Source of the DNA: Psychroserpens sp. NJDZ02
GTDB lineage: Bacteria > Bacteroidota > Bacteroidia > Flavobacteriales > Flavobacteriaceae
Assembly (NCBI RefSeq): GCF_004843725.1
Contig: NZ_CP039451.1
Span: forward strand, 3,602,001-3,666,000
Reading direction: 5' to 3'
Length of the DNA stretch: 64,000 bases
Position 1 is the stretch's first letter. Every line of letters starts with the position of its first letter. A model generated the notes under the pieces. That model searched no databases. It was not told where the DNA came from and saw only the letters and a list, made by a program, of their open reading frames with translations. Of this stretch, positions 17,293 to 25,514 are shown piece by piece. The position numbers and the translations under genes are program-made.

Positions 17293-18072
17293 ATGCAAAA
17301 AAAGTTTTTCTACGTTATTACTATTCAATATTTAGGGTATAGATTTCACGGTTGGCAAAAGCAACCTAATTTGAAAACATTACATTTAATGATTGACAGG
17401 ACGTTAAATTTTATTTTAGAAAAAAAGAAATTTAAAACGCTAACCTCAGGTCGTACAGATGCTATGGTTAGTGCGGAGAGTGCTGCTTTCGAGTTGTTTT
17501 TGGAAGAACCTATTGACGATTTTGATGCTTTTATGGCAATTTTTAATACTAACTTACCTCAAGATCTTCGGGCGTTAACGATTAGAGAAGTCGATAATAA
17601 GTTTAATATCATTCAGCATTCAAAAGTAAAAGAATACTTATATGTGTTTGCTTTTGGAGATAAATTTCACCCGTTTTGTGCACCAATATTAACGACTATT
17701 TTAGATCCTTTAGATGTTGAGTTGATGAAACAAGGAGCTAAGCTGTTTGAAGGGGAGCATTATTTAAAGAAGTATTGCTACAAACCAACAGATAACGGAA
17801 TTTACAATCGTACTATTTTAAAATGCGAAATAGTGGAAAATACGATATATACGGCGAGTTTCTTTCCAGAGAAGAGTTACATACTACGTGTAAAGGGAAA
17901 AGGGTTTATGCGTAATCAAATCCGTTTAATGATGGGCGCCTTAATCCATTTAGGACAAGGAAAGCGTACTTTAGAAGATATTGAAGCGAGTTTAAAACCA
18001 GATTTTACAGGAGAAGTTTATTACGTGGCTCCAGCATCTGGATTGATTTTGAAAAACATTGAGTTTGAGTAA
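17293..18072 (+). CDS. TruA-family pseudouridine synthase paralogue
   Basis: Homologue of tRNA pseudouridine synthase A, which modifies positions 38-40 of tRNA anticodon arms. The 259-residue protein has the start YVITIQYLGYRFHGWQKQP, the catalytic-Asp motif SGRTDAMVSAES (D56) and the conserved C-terminal block KGKGFMRNQIRLMMGALIHLGQGKRT. Usual TruA has GRTDAGVHA; here the residues after RTDA are MVSA, so the glycine and histidine are lost while the Asp stays. This suggests a TruA paralogue with changed RNA specificity rather than the housekeeping copy. It is monocistronic, between a divergent membrane protein and dps. Confidence 0.8.
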   Translation: MQKKFFYVITIQYLGYRFHGWQKQPNLKTLHLMIDRTLNFILEKKKFKTLTSGRTDAMVSAESAAFELFLEEPIDDFDAFMAIFNTNLPQDLRALTIREVDNKFNIIQHSKVKEYLYVFAFGDKFHPFCAPILTTILDPLDVELMKQGAKLFEGEHYLKKYCYKPTDNGIYNRTILKCEIVENTIYTASFFPEKSYILRVKGKGFMRNQIRLMMGALIHLGQGKRTLEDIEASLKPDFTGEVYYVAPASGLILKNIEFE

Positions 18073-18204
18073 ATCAATCAATAATTAGTCTTTTCACTTC
18101 ATTTTAACACCATTTTAATAAGAAAACACCCTTTTTTGAGGTGTTTATTGAAATTCTATAACATTCTTAAAAAATCATATAACATGTCAGCTTGATTAGT
18201 GTTG

Positions 18205-18212
18205 CATCTTTG
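18205..18212 (+). promoter_or_regulatory. Likely -7 element of dps
   Basis: CATCTTTG at 18205-18212 matches the Bacteroidota -7 consensus TAnnTTTG in seven of eight positions (C for T at the first). A start near 18218 would leave a leader of about 30 bases before the ATG at 18250. It also shows that the in-frame ATG at 18199 lies upstream of the transcript. Confidence 0.5.
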
Positions 18213-18249
18213 TACCAGAGATATTAATAACACTAAAAAACAGAAAAAC

Positions 18250-18753
18250 ATGAATTATTTGAATATGCAAGATGAAAAAGTACTACCTGTAGTTGTAGAG
18301 TTAAACACATTATTATCCGATTACAATTTATACTACCAAAAATTAAGAACGTTCCATTGGAATATATTAGGTAAAAACTTTTTTGATTTACACGAAAAGT
18401 TTGAAGCCATGTATAATGAGGCTAAATTAAAAGTCGATGAAATTGCAGAACGCATCTTAACCTTAAGACATCATCCTGTAAGTAAATTTAGCGACTATTT
18501 AAAAATATCGTCATTATCGGAAGCATCTAGTATGATTACTGATCAAGAAATGATTGACGAGTTGCTAAATGACCACAAAACAATGTTGTCACAAATGAAG
18601 CAAGTGCTTACTAAAGCAGAAGACGCAGAAGATGAAGGGACGATCGATTTAATCGGTGCTTATATTAGAGAATTAGAAAAATCAAGTTGGATGCTTAATG
18701 CTTGGTCAAAAAACACATCTGATCAATTAAAAGAAGTTGTTACTAGTAGTTAA
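18250..18753 (+). CDS. dps: Dps-family DNA-binding ferritin
   Basis: Dps protein: a cytosolic dodecameric mini-ferritin that oxidises and stores iron with hydrogen peroxide and protects DNA. From the ATG at 18250 it is 167 residues, the normal length. The ferroxidase residues are in KLRTFHWNILGKNFFDLHEKFEAMYNE (His, Asp, Glu) and KVDEIAERI. The C-terminal helix ends with LEKSSWMLNAWSKNTS. An in-frame ATG 51 bases earlier would put the start before the likely -7 element, so it is rejected. It is followed after 54 bases by an MscS channel, which may be co-transcribed. Confidence 0.93.
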   Translation: MNYLNMQDEKVLPVVVELNTLLSDYNLYYQKLRTFHWNILGKNFFDLHEKFEAMYNEAKLKVDEIAERILTLRHHPVSKFSDYLKISSLSEASSMITDQEMIDELLNDHKTMLSQMKQVLTKAEDAEDEGTIDLIGAYIRELEKSSWMLNAWSKNTSDQLKEVVTSS

Positions 18754-18807
18754 TTAAGGTTTAATACTTAAAAATATTAAAACAAGAATTAATTAAAAAA
18801 ACATCTT

Positions 18808-19713
18808 ATGAAATCTCAATTATCAGAAGCCTATAATTTATTAGTAGAAAAATTAGGCGCTTGGCTTAATGCCATAGTATCTAATATTCCAAACTTAATT
18901 TTAGCTATTGTTGTATTATTTACGGCTTATTTTATTGCTAAGTACGTTAAAAAGTATGTCACCAAATTAGTTGCTAGAAAAGTACAACAAAATTCAATTA
19001 CTAGAATGATAGGAACACTATCGTCTGTAGTTGTAGTATTGGCGGGTCTTTTTTTAGCCTTAGGAATACTTAACTTAAGTAAAACATTAACTTCTTTATT
19101 AGCAGGAGCAGGGGTTGCTGGTTTAGCAATAGGTTTAGCCTTACAAGGCACGTTATCTAACACATTTGCTGGTATAGTATTATCGTTTAGAAAAAAAATA
19201 CAAATCGGACATTGGGTAGAAACTAATGGGTATTCTGGAGAAATCATAGATATTAATCTTAAGGACTTTACAATTAAGGAGGCTGATAATAACATGGTAA
19301 TCATCCCAAATAAGATGATTTTAGATAATCCATTAAAAAATTACACACTAACCACTAAGATGAGAGTCTTTTTAGAATGTGGTGTGGGCTACGAATCCGA
19401 TTTGGATCATGTAGAACAGTTAACTAAACAAACTATTTGCAACACATTTGAGCAAATTGAAAAACCAGAAGATGTAGAGTTTTATTACACGGAATATGGT
19501 GGAAGCTCAATCAACTACTTATGTAGGTTCTGGATTGATGCAGAGAATGCATTAGAGAAAATGAAATCAAAAAGTAAAGCTATTATTGAAATTAAAAAAG
19601 CTTACGATAAAGAAAATATAAATATACCCTTCCCGATTAGGACGCTACAATTTGACAATAAGTTAGCTTTTGAAGCGCCTCAGGAAGCAGAGAATCAATT
19701 CTCGAACAATTAA
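18808..19713 (+). CDS. mscS: Small-conductance mechanosensitive channel, MscS family
   Basis: Inner-membrane channel that opens under tension to release solutes on osmotic down-shock. The 301 residues hold three membrane helices (about 25-48, 65-88 and 92-117). The last is the pore-lining helix with the alternating Ala/Gly pattern LLAGAGVAGLAIGLALQGTLSNTFAG. The beta domain IGHWVETNGYSGEIIDINLKDFTIKEADNNMVIIPNKMI and the C-terminal alpha/beta domain follow. All are standard for MscS of this length. It lies downstream of dps and upstream of a DUF1328 peptide gene and a small lipoprotein gene, suggesting an envelope-stress cluster. Confidence 0.92.
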   Translation: MKSQLSEAYNLLVEKLGAWLNAIVSNIPNLILAIVVLFTAYFIAKYVKKYVTKLVARKVQQNSITRMIGTLSSVVVVLAGLFLALGILNLSKTLTSLLAGAGVAGLAIGLALQGTLSNTFAGIVLSFRKKIQIGHWVETNGYSGEIIDINLKDFTIKEADNNMVIIPNKMILDNPLKNYTLTTKMRVFLECGVGYESDLDHVEQLTKQTICNTFEQIEKPEDVEFYYTEYGGSSINYLCRFWIDAENALEKMKSKSKAIIEIKKAYDKENINIPFPIRTLQFDNKLAFEAPQEAENQFSNN

Positions 19714-19762
19714 AAGCATCGTGTTTTTAGTTGAATTAATAACCATTTAAAACCAAAAAAAT

Positions 19763-19924
19763 ATGTTACGTTGGACAATCACATTTATCATAATCGCAAT
19801 CATCGCCGGAGTCTTAGGGTTTGGTGGAATAGCAGGAGCATCTGCAGGAATTGCTAAAATTTTATTCTTTGTATTTATAGTACTATTTGTACTTACATTA
19901 CTTAAAAAAGGAGTAAAGTCATAA
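19763..19924 (+). CDS. DUF1328 family small membrane protein
   Basis: A 53-residue protein, [20 protein letters not shown] followed by [18 protein letters not shown] and a basic tail LLKKGVKS. It has two hydrophobic segments (about 4-22 and 30-47) joined by a Gly/Ala-rich turn. This is the pattern of DUF1328 (YtjA-like) proteins, which are small, widespread and of unknown function, often linked to stress. The start has an A-rich upstream stretch (AAACCAAAAAAAT). It sits between mscS and a small lipoprotein gene. Confidence 0.85.
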   Translation: MLRWTITFIIIAIIAGVLGFGGIAGASAGIAKILFFVFIVLFVLTLLKKGVKS

Positions 19925-20041
19925 ATTAAGTAAACAACCTAATCAGTTAAATAATCATTTTTTTAAGCAAAAATAAGTTGGCTGATTAGTGTTGTTAAGC
20001 TTAATCATTAAAATAAAAAACAACCTTAAAAACCAAAACAC

Positions 20042-20185
20042 ATGAAAAAGTTAGCACATACCTTTATTATATTATTCTCATTATCTATGCTATTAACAGG
20101 ATGTAGAGAAGAGAAATCTACCGGAGAAAAAGTAGAAGACGCAGTAGAAAATGCAGCAGATGAAGTTGAAGATGCAGTAGATTAA
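20042..20185 (+). CDS. Small acidic lipoprotein, 47 residues
   Basis: Short predicted lipoprotein: MKKLAHTFIILFSLSMLLTG, then Cys, with lipobox LTGC at about residues 18-21. The mature part REEKSTGEKVEDAVENAADEVEDAVD is acidic and likely helical, with EDAV repeats. Such small lipoproteins resemble entericidin-like or stress-induced peptides, but no function can be assigned. The gene follows the DUF1328 gene in the same direction and ends before a strong terminator at 20254. Confidence 0.75.
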   Translation: MKKLAHTFIILFSLSMLLTGCREEKSTGEKVEDAVENAADEVEDAVD

Positions 20186-20253
20186 TAATAAAACCGCTTT
20201 GAAAAAGAAAAAGATAATTTAACATGATCCAAAACGTGTTGGATTAATAGCAA

Positions 20254-20290
20254 CAAAAGTCCTAATTAAATTTAGGACTTTTGTATTTTT
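20254..20290 (+). terminator. Intrinsic terminator after the dps-mscS cluster
   Basis: A 12-bp stem, CAAAAGTCCTAA (20254-20265) with TTAGGACTTTTG (20272-20283), with a six-base loop and followed by TATTTTT. It ends the dps to small-lipoprotein group. Confidence 0.85.
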
Positions 20291-20308
20291 ATGCAATAAC
20301 TATATTTT

Positions 20309-20980
20309 ATGAGTATTACAGTAGCTTTAGATTTCCTTAAAAAATTAGAAAAAAACAATAATAGAGAGTGGTTTGCCGATAATAAACCAGAATATGATAA
20401 GGCTTTAAAGTCTGTCAAAGCATTGTTTAATACGGTTTATAGTAATATACAAGCGCATGATGAATTTGAGAAATTAAAAGTTTTTAGGATTTATAGAGAT
20501 GTTAGATTCTCTAAAAATAAGCAACCGTATAAAAATAATTTTGGTGCTGCATTCCACAGAGTAAAACCGAGATTAAGAGGTGGATATTATATGCAAATCC
20601 AACCTGGCAATAATTTTATAGCTACAGGCTTTTGGAGTCCTGAAAAAGAAGATTTGTTAAGAATCAGAAAAGAGTTTGAAATGGACGATCAAGAGATTAG
20701 AAGTATCATTAATGACCATCCATTACAATCTGTATGGGGACCTTTAGAAGGCGAGGAGCTTAAAACGGCGCCTAGAGATTTTGATAAAACCCATCCTGCA
20801 ATCGATTTGATTAAAAAGAAACAATTCATCTTTACAAAACAGTATACTGATGCAGAAGTTATCGCAGAAGGGTTTGCTCAAAAAGTGAGTGACGATTTTA
20901 AGACCATCAGACCATTCTTTGATTATATGAGTGATGTACTAACCACAGACCTAAATGGTGTGTCTTTAATTAAAGATTAA
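20309..20980 (+). CDS. DUF2461 family protein
   Basis: Protein of 223 residues of the DUF2461 (TIGR02453) family, whose biochemical role is unknown. Family features present are FLKKLEKNNNREWFADNKPEYD at the N-terminus, VFRIYRDVRFSKNKQPYKNNFGAAFHR, the GGYYMQIQPG segment, GFWSPEKEDLLRIR and PRDFDKTHPAIDLIKKKQFIF. It is a soluble cytosolic protein without signal peptide. The stop (TAA, 20978-20980) overlaps the stop of the convergent Gre-like gene within a shared TTAA. Confidence 0.85.
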   Translation: MSITVALDFLKKLEKNNNREWFADNKPEYDKALKSVKALFNTVYSNIQAHDEFEKLKVFRIYRDVRFSKNKQPYKNNFGAAFHRVKPRLRGGYYMQIQPGNNFIATGFWSPEKEDLLRIRKEFEMDDQEIRSIINDHPLQSVWGPLEGEELKTAPRDFDKTHPAIDLIKKKQFIFTKQYTDAEVIAEGFAQKVSDDFKTIRPFFDYMSDVLTTDLNGVSLIKD

Positions 20981-21423
20981 ACCACGTCGGTTATTGTGTA
21001 TTTAGTACCATTAAATTCAAACGTATCTCCTGTAGATTTTTGCTGTAATAATTGACCTATAGGGGATTGTAGGGATATGGCGTAGTAAACCTGATCTGCA
21101 ATGTCAATTTTCCCAACGCTTATAGACATAAAAAACTGCAAACTATCTGTTTTAACAAGACTTCCTAAGGCAGCTGTAGTCGTTAATAAATTAGCTCTAA
21201 CTTGTTTTAAATACTCTTGAGTTTTACGGGCGTCGTTAAGAAAGTCCATGTTTTTTTCAAGATCATTTAAAAGTTTGCCATTTCCGGAATCGTCTCCTTC
21301 AGAACCTCCTTTGTCGTTACTTTCAATCGACTCTTTTATAAGTTCAATTTCATTGGTGTAATCCGTTATGCGCTGAGCAACATGTTGATTACAAATTTGC
21401 AAAAGTTGTTGTTTAATTGTCAT
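20977..21423 (-). CDS. GreA/GreB-like transcription factor-like protein
   Basis: A 148-residue protein with an N-terminal coiled-coil (about residues 1-75, with DKGGSEGDDSGNG in the middle) and a C-terminal FKBP-like Gre domain. The Gre domain shows LGSLVKTDSLQFFMSISVGKI and YYAISLQSPIGQLLQQKSTGDTFEFNGTKYTI. The C-terminal motif (SPIG..LL.KS.GD) is the family signature. Gre factors stimulate RNA polymerase to cleave stalled transcripts; in this variant the acidic tip is replaced by a Gly/Asp-rich loop, so activity is uncertain. Related Flavobacteriaceae proteins are sometimes mislabelled 3-oxoacyl-ACP synthase. It follows the 138-residue gene upstream with an 8-base gap. Confidence 0.75.
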   Translation of the reverse strand: MTIKQQLLQICNQHVAQRITDYTNEIELIKESIESNDKGGSEGDDSGNGKLLNDLEKNMDFLNDARKTQEYLKQVRANLLTTTAALGSLVKTDSLQFFMSISVGKIDIADQVYYAISLQSPIGQLLQQKSTGDTFEFNGTKYTITDVV

Positions 21424-21431
21424 TGTTTAGC

Positions 21432-21848
21432 CTATGAAGCTTCTATTGTTTTTGGTGTTTCGAATAATTGAATATTGCTTTGTAAACGTTGTTTGACAAT
21501 GGTCATCATACGCTTATTTAAAGCGGGCGAATGTAGTCTATAATTTTCATATTCTAATACAGTAAATTGACCAATTATCACACCTTTTAAATTATTTCTA
21601 AACTTAATGTCTTTTTGGGTCGCATTTTCGATATAACCTAAACGTTTCTCGATAGTTAATTGATAGAAAACATTCTTATGTTTTGTTATATAATTGCTAA
21701 AAATGGCGAGTAATAAATCGTTTTGAAGTTTAATTATAGGTCGCAATGTTTCATTTTGAAACCGTTCTTCAGCACTCATGTCTGGTCTAATAATTATACT
21801 TTCTATAATGGGTCTAATCGCTAACAGTTGTGTGTCTCTTCCAGTCAT
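21432..21848 (-). CDS. Conserved flavobacterial protein of 138 residues
   Basis: Soluble 138-residue protein without signal peptide. It is mostly helical, with blocks FQNETLRPIIKLQNDLLLAIFSNYI, IEKRLGYIENATQKDIKFRNNLKGVIIGQFTVLEYENY and LNKRMMTIVKQRLQSNIQLF. It resembles a conserved Bacteroidota family sometimes called glyoxalase in annotations, but none of the metal-binding His/Glu pattern of glyoxalases is visible. It is the first gene of a two-gene unit with the Gre-like protein, 8 bases apart, so a joint role is possible. Function unknown. Confidence 0.6.
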   Translation of the reverse strand: MTGRDTQLLAIRPIIESIIIRPDMSAEERFQNETLRPIIKLQNDLLLAIFSNYITKHKNVFYQLTIEKRLGYIENATQKDIKFRNNLKGVIIGQFTVLEYENYRLHSPALNKRMMTIVKQRLQSNIQLFETPKTIEAS

Positions 21849-21968
21849 AATAATTAAGTTTTATTAAAAATATCAATAATAAATACCAATAGTAGTATAG
21901 TAAAATATACTTTTTAACGGTGTTGTTAACAATCAAGATATTGTATTTTTACATAAAGTAATTGTAAT

Positions 21969-22862
21969 ATGACATTTGGAAACGTACCTAACCCAGAACT
22001 TATAGATTTTACCTTGCCTAGTGATCATAAAGACACCAAGCGCGTGTTAAGCAAGGTTAAGGATGAAACTATTCCTAAGGTTTATGTAGGTTGTGCCAAA
22101 TGGAATAAAGCCGATTTAAAAGGATTTTATCCTAAAGGTACTAAGGATGAGCTAGCGTATTATGCGACACAGTTTAATGCTATTGAGTTAAATGCAACAT
22201 TCTACCGTATTTTTCCGCCTGAGCAATTCTCGAAATGGTACGATAAAACGCCTTCAAATTTTAAGTTTTTCCCGAAACTTTTTCAAGAGATAAGTCATTA
22301 TAAACGGTTGCAGGACGTTCAAGCTGTTGTCGAAGATTATTTGCAGTCGGCAGTTCATTTAAAAGAAAAACTAGGGACTATCTTTTTACAACTGCATTCT
22401 AATTTTTCGCCTAAAGACTTTGATCGTGTGGTGGCTTTTATTCAAAGTTGGCCGAAGCAACTTCCTTTAGCGGTCGAGTTTAGGCATACGGATTGGTTTA
22501 ACGACCCAAAAATTGCAGAAGAGTTATATCAATTATTGGAAGTTAATAATGTCTCTAATATTATTGTCGATACGGCTGGAAGAAGAGATTTAATGCACAT
22601 GAGATTAACCAATACTACTGCTTTTGTGCGATATGTAGGCGCTAATCATGAGAGTGACTACTCGCGGTTGGATGATTGGATCGCGCGTCTAAAACTATGG
22701 AAAACACAAGGAGTTAAAGAGATTAATTTTTTTATTCATCAAAATATTGAAAAAGAATCCCCGTTATTATCAGCGTATTTTACAGAAAAATTAAATAGCG
22801 AATTGGGATATTCGTTAAAAATCCCAAACGAAAATTTACAACAAAATTTATTTAAAATATGA
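21969..22862 (+). CDS. DUF72 family protein
   Basis: A 297-residue protein of the DUF72 (YecE-like) family, a TIM-barrel fold of unknown activity. Family features are VYVGCAKWNKADLKGFYPKG, YATQFNAIELNATFYRIFPPEQFSKWYDKTP, FKFFPKLFQEISHYKRL, LGTIFLQLHSNFSP, LAVEFRHTDWF and FVRYVGANHESDYSRLDDWI. All are in the usual order. Its TGA stop overlaps the ATG of the thioesterase gene (ATGA), so the two are likely translated together. Confidence 0.88.
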   Translation: MTFGNVPNPELIDFTLPSDHKDTKRVLSKVKDETIPKVYVGCAKWNKADLKGFYPKGTKDELAYYATQFNAIELNATFYRIFPPEQFSKWYDKTPSNFKFFPKLFQEISHYKRLQDVQAVVEDYLQSAVHLKEKLGTIFLQLHSNFSPKDFDRVVAFIQSWPKQLPLAVEFRHTDWFNDPKIAEELYQLLEVNNVSNIIVDTAGRRDLMHMRLTNTTAFVRYVGANHESDYSRLDDWIARLKLWKTQGVKEINFFIHQNIEKESPLLSAYFTEKLNSELGYSLKIPNENLQQNLFKI

Positions 22863-23248
22863 GATTTCACACAAGAAAATGGGTAAAACCCGAAGATTTA
22901 AATCCAAACGGAACATTATTTGGAGGTCAATTATTAGCATGGATTGACGAGGAAGCAGCGTTATACACAATCATACAATTGGAAAACAATAAAGTAGTGA
23001 CAAAGTATATGAGCGAAATTAACTTTATGAGTAAAGCTGTAGAAGGCGATATTATTGAAATAGGGATGGAAATCAAAAAATTTGGAAATTCATCTATTTC
23101 TTTAAACTGTGAAGTTAGAAATATGCGTAATCGCGAAACGATTATCACTGTGGAAAATATTATTATGGTTAATTTGGATGCTGAAGGTAATCCTAAACCA
23201 CATGGTAAAACTAAAACCGAATTTATAAAAGATAGATTGGCAAATTAA
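22859..23248 (+). CDS. Acyl-CoA thioesterase, hot-dog fold
   Basis: A 129-residue YciA-type acyl-CoA hydrolase, releasing CoA from acyl thioesters in the cytosol. Seen are NPNGTLFGGQLLAWIDEEAALY (the NxxGxxxGG..D hot-dog signature with catalytic Asp near residue 32), the KYMSEINFMSKAVEGDIIEI strand and a C-terminal ENIIMVNLDAEGNPKPHGK segment. The length is that of a single hot-dog unit. It overlaps the DUF72 gene by four bases and is followed by a strong terminator. Confidence 0.9.
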   Translation: MRFHTRKWVKPEDLNPNGTLFGGQLLAWIDEEAALYTIIQLENNKVVTKYMSEINFMSKAVEGDIIEIGMEIKKFGNSSISLNCEVRNMRNRETIITVENIIMVNLDAEGNPKPHGKTKTEFIKDRLAN

Positions 23249-23290
23249 TTGCGCTAAATCGTCTAGTTATAAAATGAATACATAAGTTTA

Positions 23291-23339
23291 TAGCCTCATT
23301 AAAAATAATACTATTATTTTTAATGAGGCTATTTTTTTA
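23291..23339. terminator. Strong bidirectional terminator
   Basis: TAGCCTCATTAAAAATAATA (23291-23310) is followed after one base by its full complement (23312-23331) and a T-run. It separates the thioesterase gene from the convergent DUF3817 gene at 23354. Confidence 0.9.
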
Positions 23340-23353
23340 TGTCTTTAGCAATA

Positions 23354-23629
23354 CTACGCTTTCAAATATTTTTTATCAACATAAAAAGTCCCAAAAGGAA
23401 GTATAGATGCTAATAATATAATACCAAATACTTTTGAAGACCATTTTTGATCCGGCTTAATTAAAAAAGCTATTAGGATATAGAGAACAAACAGAAAACC
23501 ATGAGGATAGCCTAATAATTTCACAAAAGCATCATCGCCTCCAGGTAATCTTTTATACACAGATGCACCCATTAATAATAGGTAAGATACACCTTCTAAT
23601 AAAGCAACAATACGGAACGTTTTTAGCAT
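23354..23629 (-). CDS. DUF3817 membrane protein
   Basis: A 91-residue integral membrane protein with three hydrophobic segments (about residues 5-22, 42-59 and 66-82). It begins MLKTFRIVALLEGVSYLLLMGASVYKRL and contains the GYPHGFLFVLYILIAFLI block characteristic of DUF3817. The function is unknown; homologues are small conserved membrane proteins. A perfect TAnnTTTG element (TATCTTTG read on the minus strand, 23648-23655) lies 19 bases before the start. Confidence 0.8.
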   Translation of the reverse strand: MLKTFRIVALLEGVSYLLLMGASVYKRLPGGDDAFVKLLGYPHGFLFVLYILIAFLIKPDQKWSSKVFGIILLASILPFGTFYVDKKYLKA

Positions 23630-23647
23630 AATAAAGACCTTTTTTTA

Positions 23648-23655
23648 CAAAGATA
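23648..23655 (-). promoter_or_regulatory. -7 promoter element of the DUF3817 gene
   Basis: Read on the minus strand this is TATCTTTG, a perfect TAnnTTTG. An expected start near 23641 gives a leader of about 12 bases before the ATG at 23629. Confidence 0.55.
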
Positions 23656-23719
23656 AATATTGTTTTTCAAATTATGATTTATAAATGATTAATCATTAAT
23701 TTCGTTTAAAATTAATTCT

Positions 23720-24637
23720 ATGGATAGTACTAGAAAATCTATACTTATTGTACTTGCTTTTTTTTCGATTTACTGTATTTGGGGATCTACATATTTACTT
23801 AATAAGATTGTTGTTTCCGAAGTCGCGCCATTTTATTTAGCAGCGATTCGTTTTTTCTGTGCTGGAGTATTAATTTTTATAATAGCAAAAGGCTTAAAAT
23901 TGTCATTAAAGGCATCAACAAAACAATTAAAGAATTCGGCATTAGCTGGTTTCTTATTCCTAGTCTATGGTAATGGTGTGTTTGTATGGGCACTGCGTTA
24001 TGTTGATAGTGGTTTTGCAGCATTGATTGCGGCAACACAACCGTTATTTGTTATCTTTTTAATGCGAATTCTACATGGTTCTAAAATAAAAACAAAATCT
24101 ATTATTGGTGTTTTGTTTGGTTTTGTAGGCATGTATTTACTAGTTAGTCAAGATACTTTAAAACTTAATAAGGATAGTATTATTGGAATTGTCATGATTT
24201 TTACTTGTGTCTTAAGTTGGAGTTATGGGAGTATTTTTGTGTCTAAAGCAGATTTACCAAAAAGTTTTTTTGTGGCGACAGGCTATCAAATGCTATTTGC
24301 CAGTTTATTTTTAGTATCCCTAAGTTTATTTTTTAACGAAACGTGGAAAACACCATTGGAGTGGAGTAGTAAAGCACAAGGAGCGATGTTATTATTAATC
24401 GTTTTTGGTGGTATTGTGGCGTTTACAGCCTTTAATTATTTACTGAAAGAAGTCCCAACAGAGAAGGTGGCAACCTCAGCGTATGTTAATCCTGTGATCG
24501 CATTATTTTTAGGATGGTATGTTCTGGGAGAACAATTAAGTCAGCAATCTATAGTCGCTGCATTGATTTTATTAACGGGCGTTTATTTTATCAATTCTAA
24601 GAAAAAAATAGTCATCTTTTCACGATTTAAAAAGTAG
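23720..24637 (+). CDS. EamA-family drug/metabolite exporter
   Basis: A 305-residue DMT-superfamily transporter with ten membrane helices in two EamA repeats (first half about residues 10-140, second about 155-290). The start ILIVLAFFSIYCIWGSTYLLNKIV is typical of RhaT/EamA proteins. The second repeat includes IVAFTAFNYLLKEVPTEKVATSAYVNPVIALFLGW, the usual conserved block before helix nine. The substrate is not predictable. The gene is divergent from DUF3817; a 14-bp palindrome AATGATTAATCATT (23684-23697) in the shared upstream region could be an operator. Confidence 0.9.
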   Translation: MDSTRKSILIVLAFFSIYCIWGSTYLLNKIVVSEVAPFYLAAIRFFCAGVLIFIIAKGLKLSLKASTKQLKNSALAGFLFLVYGNGVFVWALRYVDSGFAALIAATQPLFVIFLMRILHGSKIKTKSIIGVLFGFVGMYLLVSQDTLKLNKDSIIGIVMIFTCVLSWSYGSIFVSKADLPKSFFVATGYQMLFASLFLVSLSLFFNETWKTPLEWSSKAQGAMLLLIVFGGIVAFTAFNYLLKEVPTEKVATSAYVNPVIALFLGWYVLGEQLSQQSIVAALILLTGVYFINSKKKIVIFSRFKK

Positions 24638-24708
24638 TTATTTTTACTAAAATTAAAATTAATTGTAATTAGGATAAAGAGTTAATATACAATTATTTAA
24701 AATTTTAC

Positions 24709-24716
24709 TATCTTTG
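24709..24716 (+). promoter_or_regulatory. -7 element of the basic cold-shock gene
   Basis: TATCTTTG, a perfect TAnnTTTG. A start near 24723 would give an unusually long leader of about 120 bases before the ATG at 24846, as in many cold-shock genes. Confidence 0.55.
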
Positions 24717-24845
24717 TAGCTCATTTAAGCAAGTAAACCTTTCCTTAATCTCACTTTTTAGTAGTTTAGAATCGTTAAGCAGAACATAGCTTTTAATTAC
24801 TTTTTGTTAAATGAATTCATTTAAAACACACATTTAATAACGCTA

Positions 24846-25301
24846 ATGGCTAAGTCGCAACAAACATTTAATAAAAGTGAAAAAGAAAAGAAACGCTTAA
24901 AGAAAAGAGAAGATAAGCGTAAGAAGATGGAAGCTCGTAAGCTTGATAAAGAAGCTAACGGAGGTTCTGATGGTATACAGTTTGCATACGTAGACTACAA
25001 TGGTAACTTGGTGGACACTCCGCCGGATCCTGAGTTGAAAGAGAAGATTGATGCAGAAGAAATTGTTTTAGGAGTGCCTAAAAAAGTTGAAGGAGAAGAG
25101 GAAGATCCAGTAAGAAACGGTAAAGTATCATTTTTTGATACCTCTAAAGGTTTCGGATTTATTATTGATACAGAAAACAACGAGAAATATTTCTGTCACG
25201 TCAGTGGTTTAGTAGACCAAATTGCAGAAAACGATAAAGTATCTTTTGAACTTGAAAGAGGAATGAAAGGTATGAACGCTGTAAAAGTGAAGAAAATATA
25301 A
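24846..25301 (+). CDS. Cold-shock-domain protein with basic N-terminal extension
   Basis: A 151-residue cytosolic protein. Residues 1-40 are strongly basic and helical (KEKKRLKKREDKRKKMEARK). A Gly/acidic linker follows, and then a cold-shock domain at about 89-151 with GKVSFFDTSKGFGFIID (RNP1-like KGFGFI) and KYFCHVSGL (RNP2-like). The CSD binds single-stranded RNA or DNA; the basic tail may add RNA or ribosome binding. The Lys/Arg start and longer length set it apart from the 63-residue cold-shock proteins further on. The long leader from the TATCTTTG promoter suggests control at the mRNA level. Confidence 0.88.
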   Translation: MAKSQQTFNKSEKEKKRLKKREDKRKKMEARKLDKEANGGSDGIQFAYVDYNGNLVDTPPDPELKEKIDAEEIVLGVPKKVEGEEEDPVRNGKVSFFDTSKGFGFIIDTENNEKYFCHVSGLVDQIAENDKVSFELERGMKGMNAVKVKKI

Positions 25302-25322
25302 TCTAACAATAACGTTTAGATT

Positions 25323-25357
25323 AAAACCCATTAAGAGTTAATCTTAATGGGTTTTTT
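25323..25357 (+). terminator. Intrinsic terminator after the cold-shock gene
   Basis: AAAACCCATTAAG (25323-25335) pairs perfectly with CTTAATGGGTTTT (25343-25355), followed by T residues. Confidence 0.88.
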
Positions 25358-25514
25358 GTTTTTACACCTAAAATGAGGTGTCGTATAAATAATAATTACC
25401 AACGACAACTAACTTGACTTCAAACGCTAAAAGGTCGTTTTTATGCACGCTAACATTAAATTATCGGGAAGAACGTCACGTTCTTAACGATGTGTGACAT
25501 GTAAATTAAAAAAA

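Noticed and set aside
18199..18249. Earlier start codon for dps
   Set aside because: The ATG at 18199 lies before the -7 box at 18205-18212, and the extension (MLHLCTRDINNTKKQKN) is not part of the Dps family; the start at 18250 is used.
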